Assembly (NCBI GenBank): GCA_902766745.1
Contig: CACXES010000141.1
Span: 1-64,000 of the forward strand
DNA: 64,000 nucleotides
Direction: 5' to 3'
Source: an uncultured Ruminococcus sp.
GTDB lineage: Bacteria > Bacillota > Clostridia > Monoglobales > Monoglobaceae
Made by a program: the position numbers and the translations under genes. The notes under the pieces were generated by a model. That model was not told the DNA's origin. It made no database searches and worked only from the letters and a program-made list of their open reading frames with translations. This document shows, piece by piece, positions 25,825 through 33,968 of this stretch (the first letter of the stretch is position 1; each line of letters starts with the position of its first letter).

Positions 25825-25845
25825 TTCAGCACACAGTGTGCTTTT
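25825..25845. promoter_or_regulatory. Predicted TetR-type operator in the fabH leader/promoter
   Basis: TTCAGCACA-CAG-TGTGCTTTT, a 9-3-9 dyad with 7 of 9 positions symmetrical. It is nearly the same as the perfect dyad at 26551-26571 in front of the TetR gene. An AT-rich TATAAA stretch lies just upstream on the minus strand; a -35 box is not clear. Confidence 0.75.
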
Positions 25846-25855
25846 ATATTTTTAA

Positions 25856-25874
25856 GGAAATACGAGGTATTTCC
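25856..25874. other. Short perfect hairpin between tetR and fabH
   Basis: GGAAATAC / GTATTTCC, 8 bp, with a 3-nt loop. On the minus strand it is followed by TTAAAAATAT rather than a T-run, so it is at best a weak terminator for the tetR transcript. Confidence 0.3.
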
Positions 25875-25900
25875 CAATCTTATTCGATTTTATATTTAAG

Positions 25901-26533
25901 CTACGCTATGATTCCGCGAAGCTCGCTGTCTCTGCGTTTAAGCTCTTCTATGGCATCAGCTGTGACAATGCCGCCGAACAGAGCACATACTCCGAACCGA
26001 AAATAATCTATGGCTTCCTCTTTGGAAAGACCACGGTTGACTGCATCGGCGTTAAAGCCTCTGAAAAAGCACCAGATGGTGTAGCTCAGCTTATCGGAGT
26101 CCGTGTTTTTAAGCTTGCCCATCTTTATGCCTATGTCAATTATCTCCTTTATCCTGTCTGTCCACCACCGGTGATTTGCTTCGGTGGTGGAGTCATATTC
26201 AAACATATACTGGTTGAATTCCTTTTTGACATCATAGGTGTTAAGTAAAATCTTGATTGTGATATCAGTTATATAGCCGAAAAAGTCCTCATGTATATCG
26301 TATTCTGAAAGTAAGCTTTCGTGCATTTTTAAAACCGTACGGCGATATACCTTTTCGAGAACCTCGTTTACGTTGGCGAAGCGGTTGTAAAACACACGGT
26401 TAGAGACGTCCATCTTTTGCAGAATCTTTCTGACGGTGACGTTCCGCGCTCCGTATTCCTTTGCGAGCTCACCTGCAACGGCTATGATTTCTTCAGAGAT
26501 TTCGTCCTTGATCAGCTTGTCGGAATCGGTCAT
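25901..26533 (-). CDS. TetR family regulator, probable repressor of the fab operon
   Basis: A 210-aa one-component regulator. The N-terminal TetR HTH spans about residues 12-60 (IIAVAGELAKEYGARNVTV ... VSNRVFYNRFANVNEVLEKVY). The C-terminal ligand domain is all-helical with no recognisable family signature. It lies directly upstream of fabH on the same strand. Identical dyads at its own start site and at fabH strongly suggest that it represses both. The ligand might be an acyl-CoA or acyl-ACP by analogy with lipid regulators; that is inference. The SD is GAGGAGG. Confidence 0.88.
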   Translation of the reverse strand: MTDSDKLIKDEISEEIIAVAGELAKEYGARNVTVRKILQKMDVSNRVFYNRFANVNEVLEKVYRRTVLKMHESLLSEYDIHEDFFGYITDITIKILLNTYDVKKEFNQYMFEYDSTTEANHRWWTDRIKEIIDIGIKMGKLKNTDSDKLSYTIWCFFRGFNADAVNRGLSKEEAIDYFRFGVCALFGGIVTADAIEELKRRDSELRGIIA

Positions 26534-26550
26534 AGTTCACAGCCTCCTCT

Positions 26551-26571
26551 TTCAGCACATACTGTGCTGAA
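26551..26571. promoter_or_regulatory. Perfect TetR-type operator at the tetR start site
   Basis: TTCAGCACA-TAC-TGTGCTGAA, a perfect 9-3-9 dyad. It lies immediately downstream of the tetR promoter -10 box and covers the expected transcription start, a position for steric repression. Confidence 0.82.
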
Positions 26572-26574
26572 AAA

Positions 26575-26603
26575 ATATTACCATAGATTAAATATTTTGT
26601 CAA
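26575..26603 (-). promoter_or_regulatory. Promoter of the TetR regulator gene
   Basis: On the minus strand a perfect TTGACA (26598-26603), a 17-nt spacer and TAATAT (26575-26580). The operator begins 4 nt downstream of the -10 box. Confidence 0.75.
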
Positions 26604-26702
26604 TACTTTTTTGTTGTTCTGATTGCTGATTTTTCGGATAAAAAATACGGAAAAGTGTGGCAATACGTCCAAGTTACTCGTGCGGCGTCCGTGGGTTAGA
26701 TA

Positions 26703-27410
26703 TCATTCCTTGCCGCGGCCGCTGCGGTGCTTTTCGCACAGGCGACGGTAGATAAGAACCCCTATGCCGCTGACGGCGAGGGTTATACCAAGCACCACCG
26801 CAGCGGTGAAATAGCTTTCGGTGCCGACGGCGTTGCCGGCGAGAACCGAGGATATGACCGACGGTATGCGCCCCACGGTGCAGATGAAAAGCCAAACGCT
26901 CGGACGCATTTCCGTTATGCCGGCAAAATAGCACAGCAAATCCTTGGGCGTTCCGGGAATGGCAAATATAATAAAGAAGATAATATCACGCTTAGGCGTT
27001 TCCCGGAGAAAGCGCAGCGAATGCAGCTTTTCCCGAGAGAAAAACACTTCAACCAGACGGATGCCGAACTTGCGTACCAGATAGAAGACAGCCATGCTTC
27101 CGATTACGGCGGCAAGAAGGCACAAAATCATACCCTGCACGGTGCCGAAGGCATAGCCTGCCGCAAGCTCCAGCGGTTCGCCCGGGATCACGGCGACTAT
27201 TATCTGGAGTATAACCATACCCATATACGCAAGCATGCCCGGTATTCCGCGGTCATCCACCCATGCCCGAAATTCGTCGGGACGGCCGGCGAGAGCGATC
27301 ATGGGCTTACCGACAAAGTATATAATAAGTGCCGATAAGGCAACGAAAATTGTTATGCCCAAGACGGCAAGCATTTTTTGCCTGTTCGTCGAAGTGTTAT
27401 TTTCTTTCAT
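26703..27410 (-). CDS. TVP38/TMEM64 (VTT domain) family membrane protein
   Basis: A 235-aa polytopic membrane protein with the VTT (SNARE-associated, DedA-related) domain: VIPGEPLELAAGYAFG, AVIGSMAVFYLVRKFG, FAIPGTPKDLLCYFAG. Proteins of this superfamily are linked to lipid scrambling or transport. The chosen ATG 27410 begins KENNTSTNRQ; the only upstream alternative is a TTG at 27473. It follows pyrI by 59 nt on the same strand and may be the last gene of the pyr operon. Confidence 0.85.
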   Translation of the reverse strand: MKENNTSTNRQKMLAVLGITIFVALSALIIYFVGKPMIALAGRPDEFRAWVDDRGIPGMLAYMGMVILQIIVAVIPGEPLELAAGYAFGTVQGMILCLLAAVIGSMAVFYLVRKFGIRLVEVFFSREKLHSLRFLRETPKRDIIFFIIFAIPGTPKDLLCYFAGITEMRPSVWLFICTVGRIPSVISSVLAGNAVGTESYFTAAVVLGITLAVSGIGVLIYRRLCEKHRSGRGKE

Positions 27411-27469
27411 AAATAAAGTCACGCCTTTTTTATTTATATATTTCCACACACCCTCCGTAAAATACAAAA

Positions 27470-27883
27470 TCAAAGCTTTGCATCGCAGTAAATACAGCGG
27501 TAAAGCTTTTGGCTTTGACTGGCAAGCTTAAATATATGGTCAATATCCTGTTCCGTTGAGGTTATGCATCTCGGGTTTTTGCATTTTACCACGTTTATAA
27601 GCCTTTCGGGCATGGGGATGGAAAGCTTTTCCGCAAGGCGTCCGTCCTTAATGATGTTCACCGTTGCGCCGGGGTCAATGAAGCCTATGACATCAAAGCT
27701 TACGGGGATATCGCTGTCTATCTTTATTATATCCTTTTTGCCAAGCTTACGGCTGGACGCATTTTTTATTATCGCAACCGAGCAGTCCAAATCATCCAGA
27801 CCCAAAAGTTTGTAAAGCTGCATACCGAGGCCTGCTTCTATATGATCGATAACTATTCCGTTTTTTATACTGTCAATTTTCAT
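27470..27883 (-). CDS. pyrI: Aspartate carbamoyltransferase regulatory subunit
   Basis: Regulatory chain of the PyrB-PyrI complex that binds nucleotide effectors and confers allosteric control. The 137-aa protein is slightly shorter than E. coli PyrI (153). The zinc domain is intact, with CKNPRC and CIYC at the C-terminus, and the allosteric domain motif [10 protein letters not shown] is at the N-terminus. Its ATG overlaps the pyrB stop (ATGA). Confidence 0.95.
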   Translation of the reverse strand: MKIDSIKNGIVIDHIEAGLGMQLYKLLGLDDLDCSVAIIKNASSRKLGKKDIIKIDSDIPVSFDVIGFIDPGATVNIIKDGRLAEKLSIPMPERLINVVKCKNPRCITSTEQDIDHIFKLASQSQKLYRCIYCDAKL

Positions 27884-28797
27884 GCTGACACCTCCAGAAG
27901 CTTCATTATAAGTGCCATTCTGATATATCTGCCGAAATGCGCCTGTCGGAAGTAGCAGGCTCTCGGGTCGTTGTCGATCTCGGTGGAAATCTCATTGACT
28001 CTCGGCAGAGGGTGAAGGATACTAAGGCTTTCGCCGGCAGATTTAAGCTTGTCCGCCGTCAGAATGTAGCTGTCTTTAAGACGAAGATAGTCCTCCTCGT
28101 TGAAGAAGCGCTCACGCTGTACACGGGTCATGTAGAGTATGTCCAAATCGCCGATCACGTCTTCGAGAGAGGTGCATTGAGAATATTCTATTCCCTTATC
28201 CTTTATATACTCCTGCTTGACAAAGCTGGGAAGCTTAAGCTCCTCCGGGGAGATTAGAACGAATTTAACCCCCTTATAGCGGGACATTGCGCCGATCAGG
28301 GAATGAACGGTGCGCCCGAACTTGAGGTCACCGCATAGACCTATGGTCAGGTTCTCGAAGCCGCCCTTTTCGTGATAAATCGTCATAAGGTCAGTCAGGG
28401 TCTGAGTCGGGTGAAAATGTCCGCCGTCCCCTGCGTTGATAATAGGCACGCTTGTGTGGGATGACGCAACGATCGGTGCACCCTCCTTGGGATGCCGCAT
28501 AGCGATTATATCGGCATAGCCGCTGACAACCTCGATTGTGTCGGCAACGCTCTCGCCCTTGGCGGCGGAGCTGGAGTTTGCCTCGGAGAAGCCGAGAACG
28601 CTTCCGCCGAGAGAGAGCATTGCGGATTCAAAGCTCAGCCTTGTCCTTGTGGACGGCTCGAAAAACAGGGTCGCAAGAATCTTGTGCCTGCAAGCCTCGT
28701 TATAGCGATCGGGAGATTTTATTATATCGTTGGCAAGCTTAATCAGCTCATCTATCTCCTCCGCAGACAAGTCCATTATATTAATAAGATTCCTCAT
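27880..28797 (-). CDS. pyrB: Aspartate carbamoyltransferase catalytic subunit
   Basis: Condenses carbamoyl phosphate and aspartate to N-carbamoyl-aspartate. The 305-aa protein has [15 protein letters not shown] (carbamoyl phosphate loop), [13 protein letters not shown] (the mobile 80s loop with Ser and Lys), [11 protein letters not shown] and HPLPRVNEI. It overlaps pyrE upstream and pyrI downstream by 4 nt each. Confidence 0.97.
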   Translation of the reverse strand: MRNLINIMDLSAEEIDELIKLANDIIKSPDRYNEACRHKILATLFFEPSTRTRLSFESAMLSLGGSVLGFSEANSSSAAKGESVADTIEVVSGYADIIAMRHPKEGAPIVASSHTSVPIINAGDGGHFHPTQTLTDLMTIYHEKGGFENLTIGLCGDLKFGRTVHSLIGAMSRYKGVKFVLISPEELKLPSFVKQEYIKDKGIEYSQCTSLEDVIGDLDILYMTRVQRERFFNEEDYLRLKDSYILTADKLKSAGESLSILHPLPRVNEISTEIDNDPRACYFRQAHFGRYIRMALIMKLLEVSA

Positions 28798-29441
28798 TTA
28801 TTCGCTCCTATCCAGCTTTCGTCCGACGGATTGTTTCTGAAGGAAATCAGTCGCTGTATATCCTCGGGCTTAATGTAGCCCTCCTCTGCGGCAACCTCTG
28901 CGATTGCATCAAAGTCGGTAAGGCTTACGTTTTTCACATTTGCTGCGGCAAGACGGTCAAGCCCCTTCTGCATACCGTAGGTGAAAATGCTGACAATGCC
29001 CAGTACCTCGGCACCGACCTCCCGAAGGGCGTCAACAACCTCGATTACACTGCCGCCGGTGGAGATTAAATCCTCAACCACAACAACCTTCTGCCCTGCC
29101 TCAAGTCTGCCCTCTATTCGATTCTGACGGCCGTGGTCCTTTGCGCCGGAGCGAACATAGCCCATAGGCAGGTTCATAATATGACCGGTGATTGCCGCAT
29201 GGGCAATGCCTGCCGTTGAGGTACCCATAAGCACCTCCGCATCGGGATAATTTTCACGGATTGCATCCGCAAGTCCGTTTTCCACATCTGTGCGAACCGA
29301 AACATCGGTCAGTGTCAGACGATTGTCGCAGTAGACAGGGCTTTTGATGCCGCTTGCCCAGGTGAAGGGTTCGTCCGGACGGAAAAATACCGCCTTGATT
29401 TTAAGTAAGTCCTTTGCAATTTTTCTCTGAGTATCAGTCAT
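28794..29441 (-). CDS. pyrE: Orotate phosphoribosyltransferase
   Basis: Transfers ribose-5-phosphate from PRPP to orotate, giving OMP. The 215-aa type I PRTase has the PRPP-binding motif [14 protein letters not shown] and the flexible-loop segment [17 protein letters not shown]. It lies 30 nt after pyrF, with the SD AAGGAAAGG, and overlaps pyrB by 4 nt. Confidence 0.96.
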   Translation of the reverse strand: MTDTQRKIAKDLLKIKAVFFRPDEPFTWASGIKSPVYCDNRLTLTDVSVRTDVENGLADAIRENYPDAEVLMGTSTAGIAHAAITGHIMNLPMGYVRSGAKDHGRQNRIEGRLEAGQKVVVVEDLISTGGSVIEVVDALREVGAEVLGIVSIFTYGMQKGLDRLAAANVKNVSLTDFDAIAEVAAEEGYIKPEDIQRLISFRNNPSDESWIGANK

Positions 29442-29471
29442 TTTGTAACCACCTTTCCTTGATTTTAAGTT

Positions 29472-30170
29472 TTAGTCAATAAATTCACACACGCATCTGT
29501 TGTATGCCGAAACGGGATCCTCCGCCGAGGTAATAGGTCTGCCCACAACGATATAGTCGGAGCCGATTTTCTTTGCCTCCGCAGGGGTCATAACCCTCTT
29601 TTGGTCGCCGCGGTCGCCGTCGGCAAAGCGCACGCCCGGGGTAACCGTCAGAAATCCGTCTCCGCAGACGGAGTGAACCTTCTCAGCCTCTAAGGGAGAG
29701 CATACAACGCCGTCAAGTCCCGCTTCCTTTGCACGGCTTGCGTAGTGCATAACAACATTCGCTATCGGCTCACGGATGAGCAGGTCACTCTCCATTGCGG
29801 CTTGATCCGTTGAGGTCAGCTGCGTAACCGCAATTAAAATCGGACGAGTGCCGTCCTCACGGGTCAAGCCCTCCAGTGCCGCCTTCATCATAGAAACAGT
29901 GCCGGCGGCGTGAAGATTGCACATATCCACGTCCAGCCGCGACAAAACCCTCATCGAACTTTTGACAGTGTTCGGAATATCATGCAGCTTTAGGTCCAGA
30001 AAAATCTTATGTCCTCTTGCCTTTATCTCCCGTACAATATCCGGACCCTCGGCATAGAAAAGCTCCATACCGATTTTTACAAACGGCTTTCTCTCTTTGA
30101 ATTTGTCGAGAAAGTCCATAACCTGCGCCTTGCTCGGAAAATCGCAGGCAACAATTACATCCTTACCCAT
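29472..30170 (-). CDS. pyrF: Orotidine 5'-phosphate decarboxylase
   Basis: Final step to UMP. The 232-aa TIM-barrel protein has the catalytic Asp-Lys-Asp region [13 protein letters not shown], the phosphate-binding end [16 protein letters not shown] and [12 protein letters not shown]. It overlaps pyrD by 8 nt. Confidence 0.97.
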   Translation of the reverse strand: MGKDVIVACDFPSKAQVMDFLDKFKERKPFVKIGMELFYAEGPDIVREIKARGHKIFLDLKLHDIPNTVKSSMRVLSRLDVDMCNLHAAGTVSMMKAALEGLTREDGTRPILIAVTQLTSTDQAAMESDLLIREPIANVVMHYASRAKEAGLDGVVCSPLEAEKVHSVCGDGFLTVTPGVRFADGDRGDQKRVMTPAEAKKIGSDYIVVGRPITSAEDPVSAYNRCVCEFID

Positions 30171-31080
30171 TTAATGCTCCTCCTGTTATTTCGCTCAGCG
30201 AATTAATATTATATTTATCCATTACCGACGGCAGAGCGTCTATTATATCTCTGCAGGCGTAAGGGTTTACAAGGTTTGCGGCACCTACCTGAACGGCGGT
30301 TGCTCCGGCAAGCATCATTTCTATAACGTCCTCCGCAGAGGATACACCGCCCATGCCGACAACGGGAATATTGACTGCGCCTGCAACCTGATACACCATG
30401 CGCAGTGCCACGGGGAAAATTGCGCTCCCGGAAAATCCGCCCATCTTGTTGGCGATAACGGGACGGCGTGTCTTTAAATCTATTCTCATGCCGAGAAGGG
30501 TGTTTATAAGACTGATTCCGTCAGCGCCCGCCGCCTCGCACGCCTTGGCAATCTCGACAATGTCGGTGACGTTGGGCGAAAGCTTGATGATAACAGGCTT
30601 GTGAACGGCAGCCTTGACTGCGGCACAAACCTCCGCCGCAGCAGAGGGAGAGGTGCCGAAGCTCATGCCGCCGCCGTGGACGTTGGGACAGCTGACATTG
30701 ACCTCAAGCCAGCCGACCTGCTCGCAGGCGTCAAGCCTCTCGCAGGTGTAGACGTAATCCTCAACGGAAAAGCCGGACACGTTTGCCATTACCTTTTTGT
30801 CAAAGCATTTGGAGAGCTTTACAAGCTCCTCGGCTATAACCTTTTCAACGCCGGGATTCTGAAGTCCGACCGCATTTATCATTCCTGCCGTACATTCGGC
30901 AATCCTCGGTGTGGGGTTGCCGAAGCGAGGCTCCTTTGTGGTTCCCTTAAATGAAAAGGTGCCAAGTATGTTTATATCGTAAAGCTCGGCAAATTCGTAC
31001 CCGAAGCCGAAGGTTCCGCTTGCCGGAATTACGGGATTGTCAAGCTCGATACCGCACAGGTTTACATTCAGTTTTCCCAT
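30163..31080 (-). CDS. pyrD: Dihydroorotate dehydrogenase, type 1B catalytic subunit
   Basis: FMN subunit of the NAD-linked PyrD-PyrK heterotetramer, oxidising dihydroorotate to orotate. The 305-aa protein has the family 1B active-site Cys in [33 protein letters not shown] and [22 protein letters not shown] 31080 ([10 protein letters not shown]) has GGGAGG upstream and overlaps pyrK by 13 nt. Confidence 0.96.
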   Translation of the reverse strand: MGKLNVNLCGIELDNPVIPASGTFGFGYEFAELYDINILGTFSFKGTTKEPRFGNPTPRIAECTAGMINAVGLQNPGVEKVIAEELVKLSKCFDKKVMANVSGFSVEDYVYTCERLDACEQVGWLEVNVSCPNVHGGGMSFGTSPSAAAEVCAAVKAAVHKPVIIKLSPNVTDIVEIAKACEAAGADGISLINTLLGMRIDLKTRRPVIANKMGGFSGSAIFPVALRMVYQVAGAVNIPVVGMGGVSSAEDVIEMMLAGATAVQVGAANLVNPYACRDIIDALPSVMDKYNINSLSEITGGALNG

Positions 31081-31805
31081 ATTATTTCCTCCCTTTCCAT
31101 TACCGGGCCTTCCTTGCATATGCGCTTGTTGCCCGTAAGTGTTTTGCAGGAGCAGCCCATACATGCGCCGAAGCCGCAGCCCATTCTCTCCTCAAAGCTG
31201 TATTCGCCGCCGCCTTTTGCAATCCGTTCTATGGCACGAAACATTGGCTCGGGACCGCAGGTGTAGAAAAAGGTGTAGTCGATATCGGGGAGAATGTCGG
31301 TCACAAAGCCGTGTGTTCCGACAGAACCGTCGGCGGTCGTAATATAGACCTTTGCGCCCAGTGCCGAAAATTCCTCCGCCCAAAAGACCTCGTCCGCTGA
31401 ATTAAAGCCAAGTATCACGGACGGCTCTTTCCCTTGGGCAAGCAGCTCTCTGCACAGGCGAAAGAGTGGCGGAACACCCACGCCGCCGCCGATTAAAACA
31501 GGTCTGTCTCCGCTTTTTCCGCAGTCAAAGCCGTTTCCCAGACCGATTAAGGTATCTATAGTATCTCCCGGCTTCATAAGGCTCATTGCCTCGGTGCCGC
31601 CGCCCACAACCTTATATATAACGGTCAGGGTTTCATCATTCCAATCACAGACCGATATGGGGCGGCGCAGAAAAAAGCCGTCAAGCTTGAAATTCACAAA
31701 CTGTCCCGGCTGAGTCAGGGCGGAGGTATCACCCTCAAGCACCATTTTATAGGTAGCTTTGGCAATCGGAACATTCTCCTTTATCTTTAAGTATACTTGT
31801 TTCAT
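31068..31805 (-). CDS. pyrK: Dihydroorotate dehydrogenase electron-transfer subunit
   Basis: FAD and [2Fe-2S] subunit that passes electrons from PyrD to NAD. The 245-aa protein has FLRRPISVCD (FAD), LIGGGVGVPPLF (NAD-binding) and the ferredoxin-like cluster site CGFGACMGCSCK ... RICKEGPV. The first gene after the repeat-containing gap behind pyrC. Confidence 0.96.
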   Translation of the reverse strand: MKQVYLKIKENVPIAKATYKMVLEGDTSALTQPGQFVNFKLDGFFLRRPISVCDWNDETLTVIYKVVGGGTEAMSLMKPGDTIDTLIGLGNGFDCGKSGDRPVLIGGGVGVPPLFRLCRELLAQGKEPSVILGFNSADEVFWAEEFSALGAKVYITTADGSVGTHGFVTDILPDIDYTFFYTCGPEPMFRAIERIAKGGGEYSFEERMGCGFGACMGCSCKTLTGNKRICKEGPVMEREEIIWEN

Positions 31806-31836
31806 CTCTGTCTCCTTACAATATAATTAATAGCCG

Positions 31837-32168
31837 TTTGCAAAATGCGAAAAGCTGTGTAAAATAGGGATATTTTGATTTTTATATGGCTTATTTTCTC
31901 CGTTCACTTTGCACAACATAATCGCACAAATTATCAATCCGAAATAATTTTATTGAATAATTGCCCAAAGCCCTCGTCACCACTTGCTGCGCTTGCTTGA
32001 TGCTCAAATAATCGCATCATCGCTTGCTCCGCCGTGGCTCCTCTTCCCAAAAAATCTCGAATCAATCCTCGATTTTTTGGGAGCCCTAACGCCCAACTGC
32101 AACGAAAAAATTATTTCGGATTTGGCGGAAAGTTATCCACAGTTTTGCGTTTTCACATTTTACAATCG
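31837..32168. repeat. Interspersed inverted-repeat element, copy C (most complete)
   Basis: About 330 bp filling the gap between pyrK and pyrC. The outer ends are imperfect inverted repeats: TTTGCAAAATGCGAAAA at 31837-31853 and TTTTCACATTTTACAA at 32150-32165. The inner arms are CAATCCGAAATAATTTT (31935-31951) and AAAATTATTTCGGATTT (32107-32123). The centre contains another stem, CCCAAAAAATC / GATTTTTTGGG. No protein is encoded and no target-site duplication is evident. Confidence 0.8.
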
Positions 32169-32188
32169 TCTTGTTATAATCAGTTATG

Positions 32189-33367
32189 TTATTCGGCGTT
32201 ATATACCGCTTTTCCGCCATAGACGGTCAGCCTGCACCGACCGTACAGGCTGTGACCCTCAAAGGGAGTTGCACGACCTTGGGTCTTGAACCTCGACGGG
32301 TCAACGGTGTACGGCTTTGATATATCGAATACGCAGAAGCCCGGGTCGGAGGTTATACCGAACCTCCTCCGCGGATTTATGCTCATTAATTCGATAAGCC
32401 TGTCGAGGGTGATGATACCGTACATTACAAGCTTCGTATACATAACGGAGAAGGCGGTTTCCAGACCGACAACACCCATTAGGCTCTTTTCGAGTCCTCT
32501 TGATTTTTCGTCTGCAGAGTGGGGCGCATGGTCGGTGGCTATCATATCTATTGTGCCGTCACAAATCCCCTCAATCAGGGCGTCCCTATCGCTTGCGTCA
32601 CGGAGCGGAGGGTTCATCTTGAAGCGTCCGTCCTCCTGTAAATCGCTGTCACAAAGCACAAGATAGTGCGGTGCCGTCTCGCAGGTAACATCAATTCCGC
32701 TGCGCTTTGCGTCTCGGATAAGCCGAACGCTCTCCTTTGTCGAAATATGGCACACGTGATATGCGCAGCCGGTATACTCGGCAAGCCGAAGGTCACGCTC
32801 AATTTGACGATATTCGCTCTCGCTCGAAATTCCGCGGTGATTGTGCTCTGCGGCGTATTTCCCGTCATGAATGTAGCCGCCGCGCAGTAAGCTGTTGTCC
32901 TCGCAGTGGGCGGCAATAACCTTGCCGAGCCGCTTTGCCTCTACCATGGCGGCACGCATCATATCCTCGTTCTGTACGCCTCTGCCGTCATCGGAGAAGG
33001 CGCAGACCGATGCCGCCATGCCATTCATGTCGGACAGGCACTCGCCTGCTTCTCCGACGGTGATTGCACCGTAGGGATAAACGCCTATCACCGAATCACG
33101 CTTAATTGCCGAAAGCTGCACATTTAGATTCTCACGGCTGTCGGGAACGGGTTTCAGGTTCGGCATGGTGCAGACCGCCGTATATCCGCCGGCGGCAGCG
33201 GCCTCAGAGCCGCTTTTGATCGTTTCTTTATATTCATAGCCGGGCTCTCTGAAATGTACGTGAACGTCGCACAGACCGGGAAGGATTACATAATCCTTTG
33301 ACAAAAATTCGGTCATATTGTTTTCTGTCAAAAATTCCTTTGCGTATTCGTTTGTGTTAAGATTCAT
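32189..33367 (-). CDS. pyrC: Dihydroorotase
   Basis: Zinc amidohydrolase closing carbamoyl-aspartate to dihydroorotate. The 392-aa protein has DVHVHFREPGYEYKE (metal His pair and substrate Arg), the metal-ligand His residues in AAHCEDN and CHISTK, NPPLRDASDRDAL and ATDHAPHS (catalytic Asp). The N-terminal beta-sandwich segment is shorter than in Bacillus PyrC (about 428 aa). GGAG precedes ATG 33367. First gene of the pyr operon. Confidence 0.95.
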   Translation of the reverse strand: MNLNTNEYAKEFLTENNMTEFLSKDYVILPGLCDVHVHFREPGYEYKETIKSGSEAAAAGGYTAVCTMPNLKPVPDSRENLNVQLSAIKRDSVIGVYPYGAITVGEAGECLSDMNGMAASVCAFSDDGRGVQNEDMMRAAMVEAKRLGKVIAAHCEDNSLLRGGYIHDGKYAAEHNHRGISSESEYRQIERDLRLAEYTGCAYHVCHISTKESVRLIRDAKRSGIDVTCETAPHYLVLCDSDLQEDGRFKMNPPLRDASDRDALIEGICDGTIDMIATDHAPHSADEKSRGLEKSLMGVVGLETAFSVMYTKLVMYGIITLDRLIELMSINPRRRFGITSDPGFCVFDISKPYTVDPSRFKTQGRATPFEGHSLYGRCRLTVYGGKAVYNAE

Positions 33368-33641
33368 GCTAAATTCTCCGTTTCGTGCCGTATTTGAGCA
33401 GAATAAAAAGCCTTACCTTAAGCGGCAAGACCCGAAATTTCCAAAACGGCGCTGAGACCGTGTAAATCCTGCCGATACTCAGCATTGGCTAAAAAGCCTG
33501 ATTTAGGTTATTAATACCATATCAAGAGAAAATCCGTTGGATTTTCTTATACCGAAGCAACGAAGCAGAGCAACGCCGCCGGGAAGTGTCATGATAAAGT
33601 GTTCTCTCAGGCGTCAAAATCTTTGATTTTGGTAACACTGT
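33368..33641 (-). other. Structured 5' leader of the pyr operon
   Basis: About 270 nt between the predicted start site and pyrC. Visible structures are CAAAATC-TTT-GATTTTG (33615-33631), AGAAAATCC-GTT-GGATTTTCT (33527-33547) and, close to pyrC, a weak CTTA-AGG-TAAG stem followed on the minus strand by CTTTTTATT (about 33409-33430), which could act as an attenuator. A GCCTGAGAGAAC stretch only loosely recalls PyrR-binding loops. No pyrR gene is in the window. Confidence 0.45.
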
Positions 33642-33647
33642 GAGGTT

Positions 33648-33676
33648 ATTATAACATATCAAATAACCACTGTCAA
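33648..33676 (-). promoter_or_regulatory. Consensus promoter of the pyr operon
   Basis: On the minus strand, TTGACA (33671-33676), exactly 17 nt, then TATAAT (33648-33653): a full sigma-A consensus about 280 nt upstream of pyrC. Confidence 0.85.
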
Positions 33677-33833
33677 CAAATTATTTTCGTTTGAGTTTCC
33701 CTAATTTTACGCAAATCATATTTTCTGAAATATTTATACCTTGCCGACCGGGCAAATAGGGTAAAAAACATTGGGTACAACCCTCCGTATTAATATTTTG
33801 TTAAAATTTTTACAAAAAAATTGAAAAAAGGGG

Positions 33834-33862
33834 TTGACAAATAAAAAAAATAGGTGTATAAT
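33834..33862 (+). promoter_or_regulatory. Consensus promoter of the glnN operon
   Basis: TTGACA (33834-33839), a 17-nt A-rich spacer and TATAAT (33857-33862). The expected start is near 33869, directly before a hexaloop hairpin and terminator. Confidence 0.88.
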
Positions 33863-33871
33863 GCTGTGCAT

Positions 33872-33926
33872 AAGGCAAGGATGCCTTGAGGAAGTATTTT
33901 CCTTTAAGCATCCTTGTCTTTTTTTT
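33872..33926 (+). promoter_or_regulatory. Hexaloop hairpin overlapping an attenuator terminator (glnN leader)
   Basis: AAGGC-AAGGAT-GCCTT (33872-33887) forms a hairpin with a six-base loop having A at position 1 and G at position 4, the ANTAR recognition pattern. The loop and stem bases CAAGGATGC (33876-33884) alternatively pair with GCATCCTTG (33908-33916), enclosing AGGAA/TTCCT and followed by TCTTTTTTTT, a strong intrinsic terminator. The two structures are mutually exclusive. The glnN start codon is 43 nt downstream. Confidence 0.75.
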
Positions 33927-33968
33927 ATTAAATTTTATTAATTTTAAATTAAAGAGAGGTTGATTAAA

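Noticed and set aside
33600-33640. PyrR-binding loop in the pyr leader
   Set aside because: GCCTGAGAGAAC is only a loose match and the expected anti-antiterminator arrangement is not clear, so no PyrR site is claimed.
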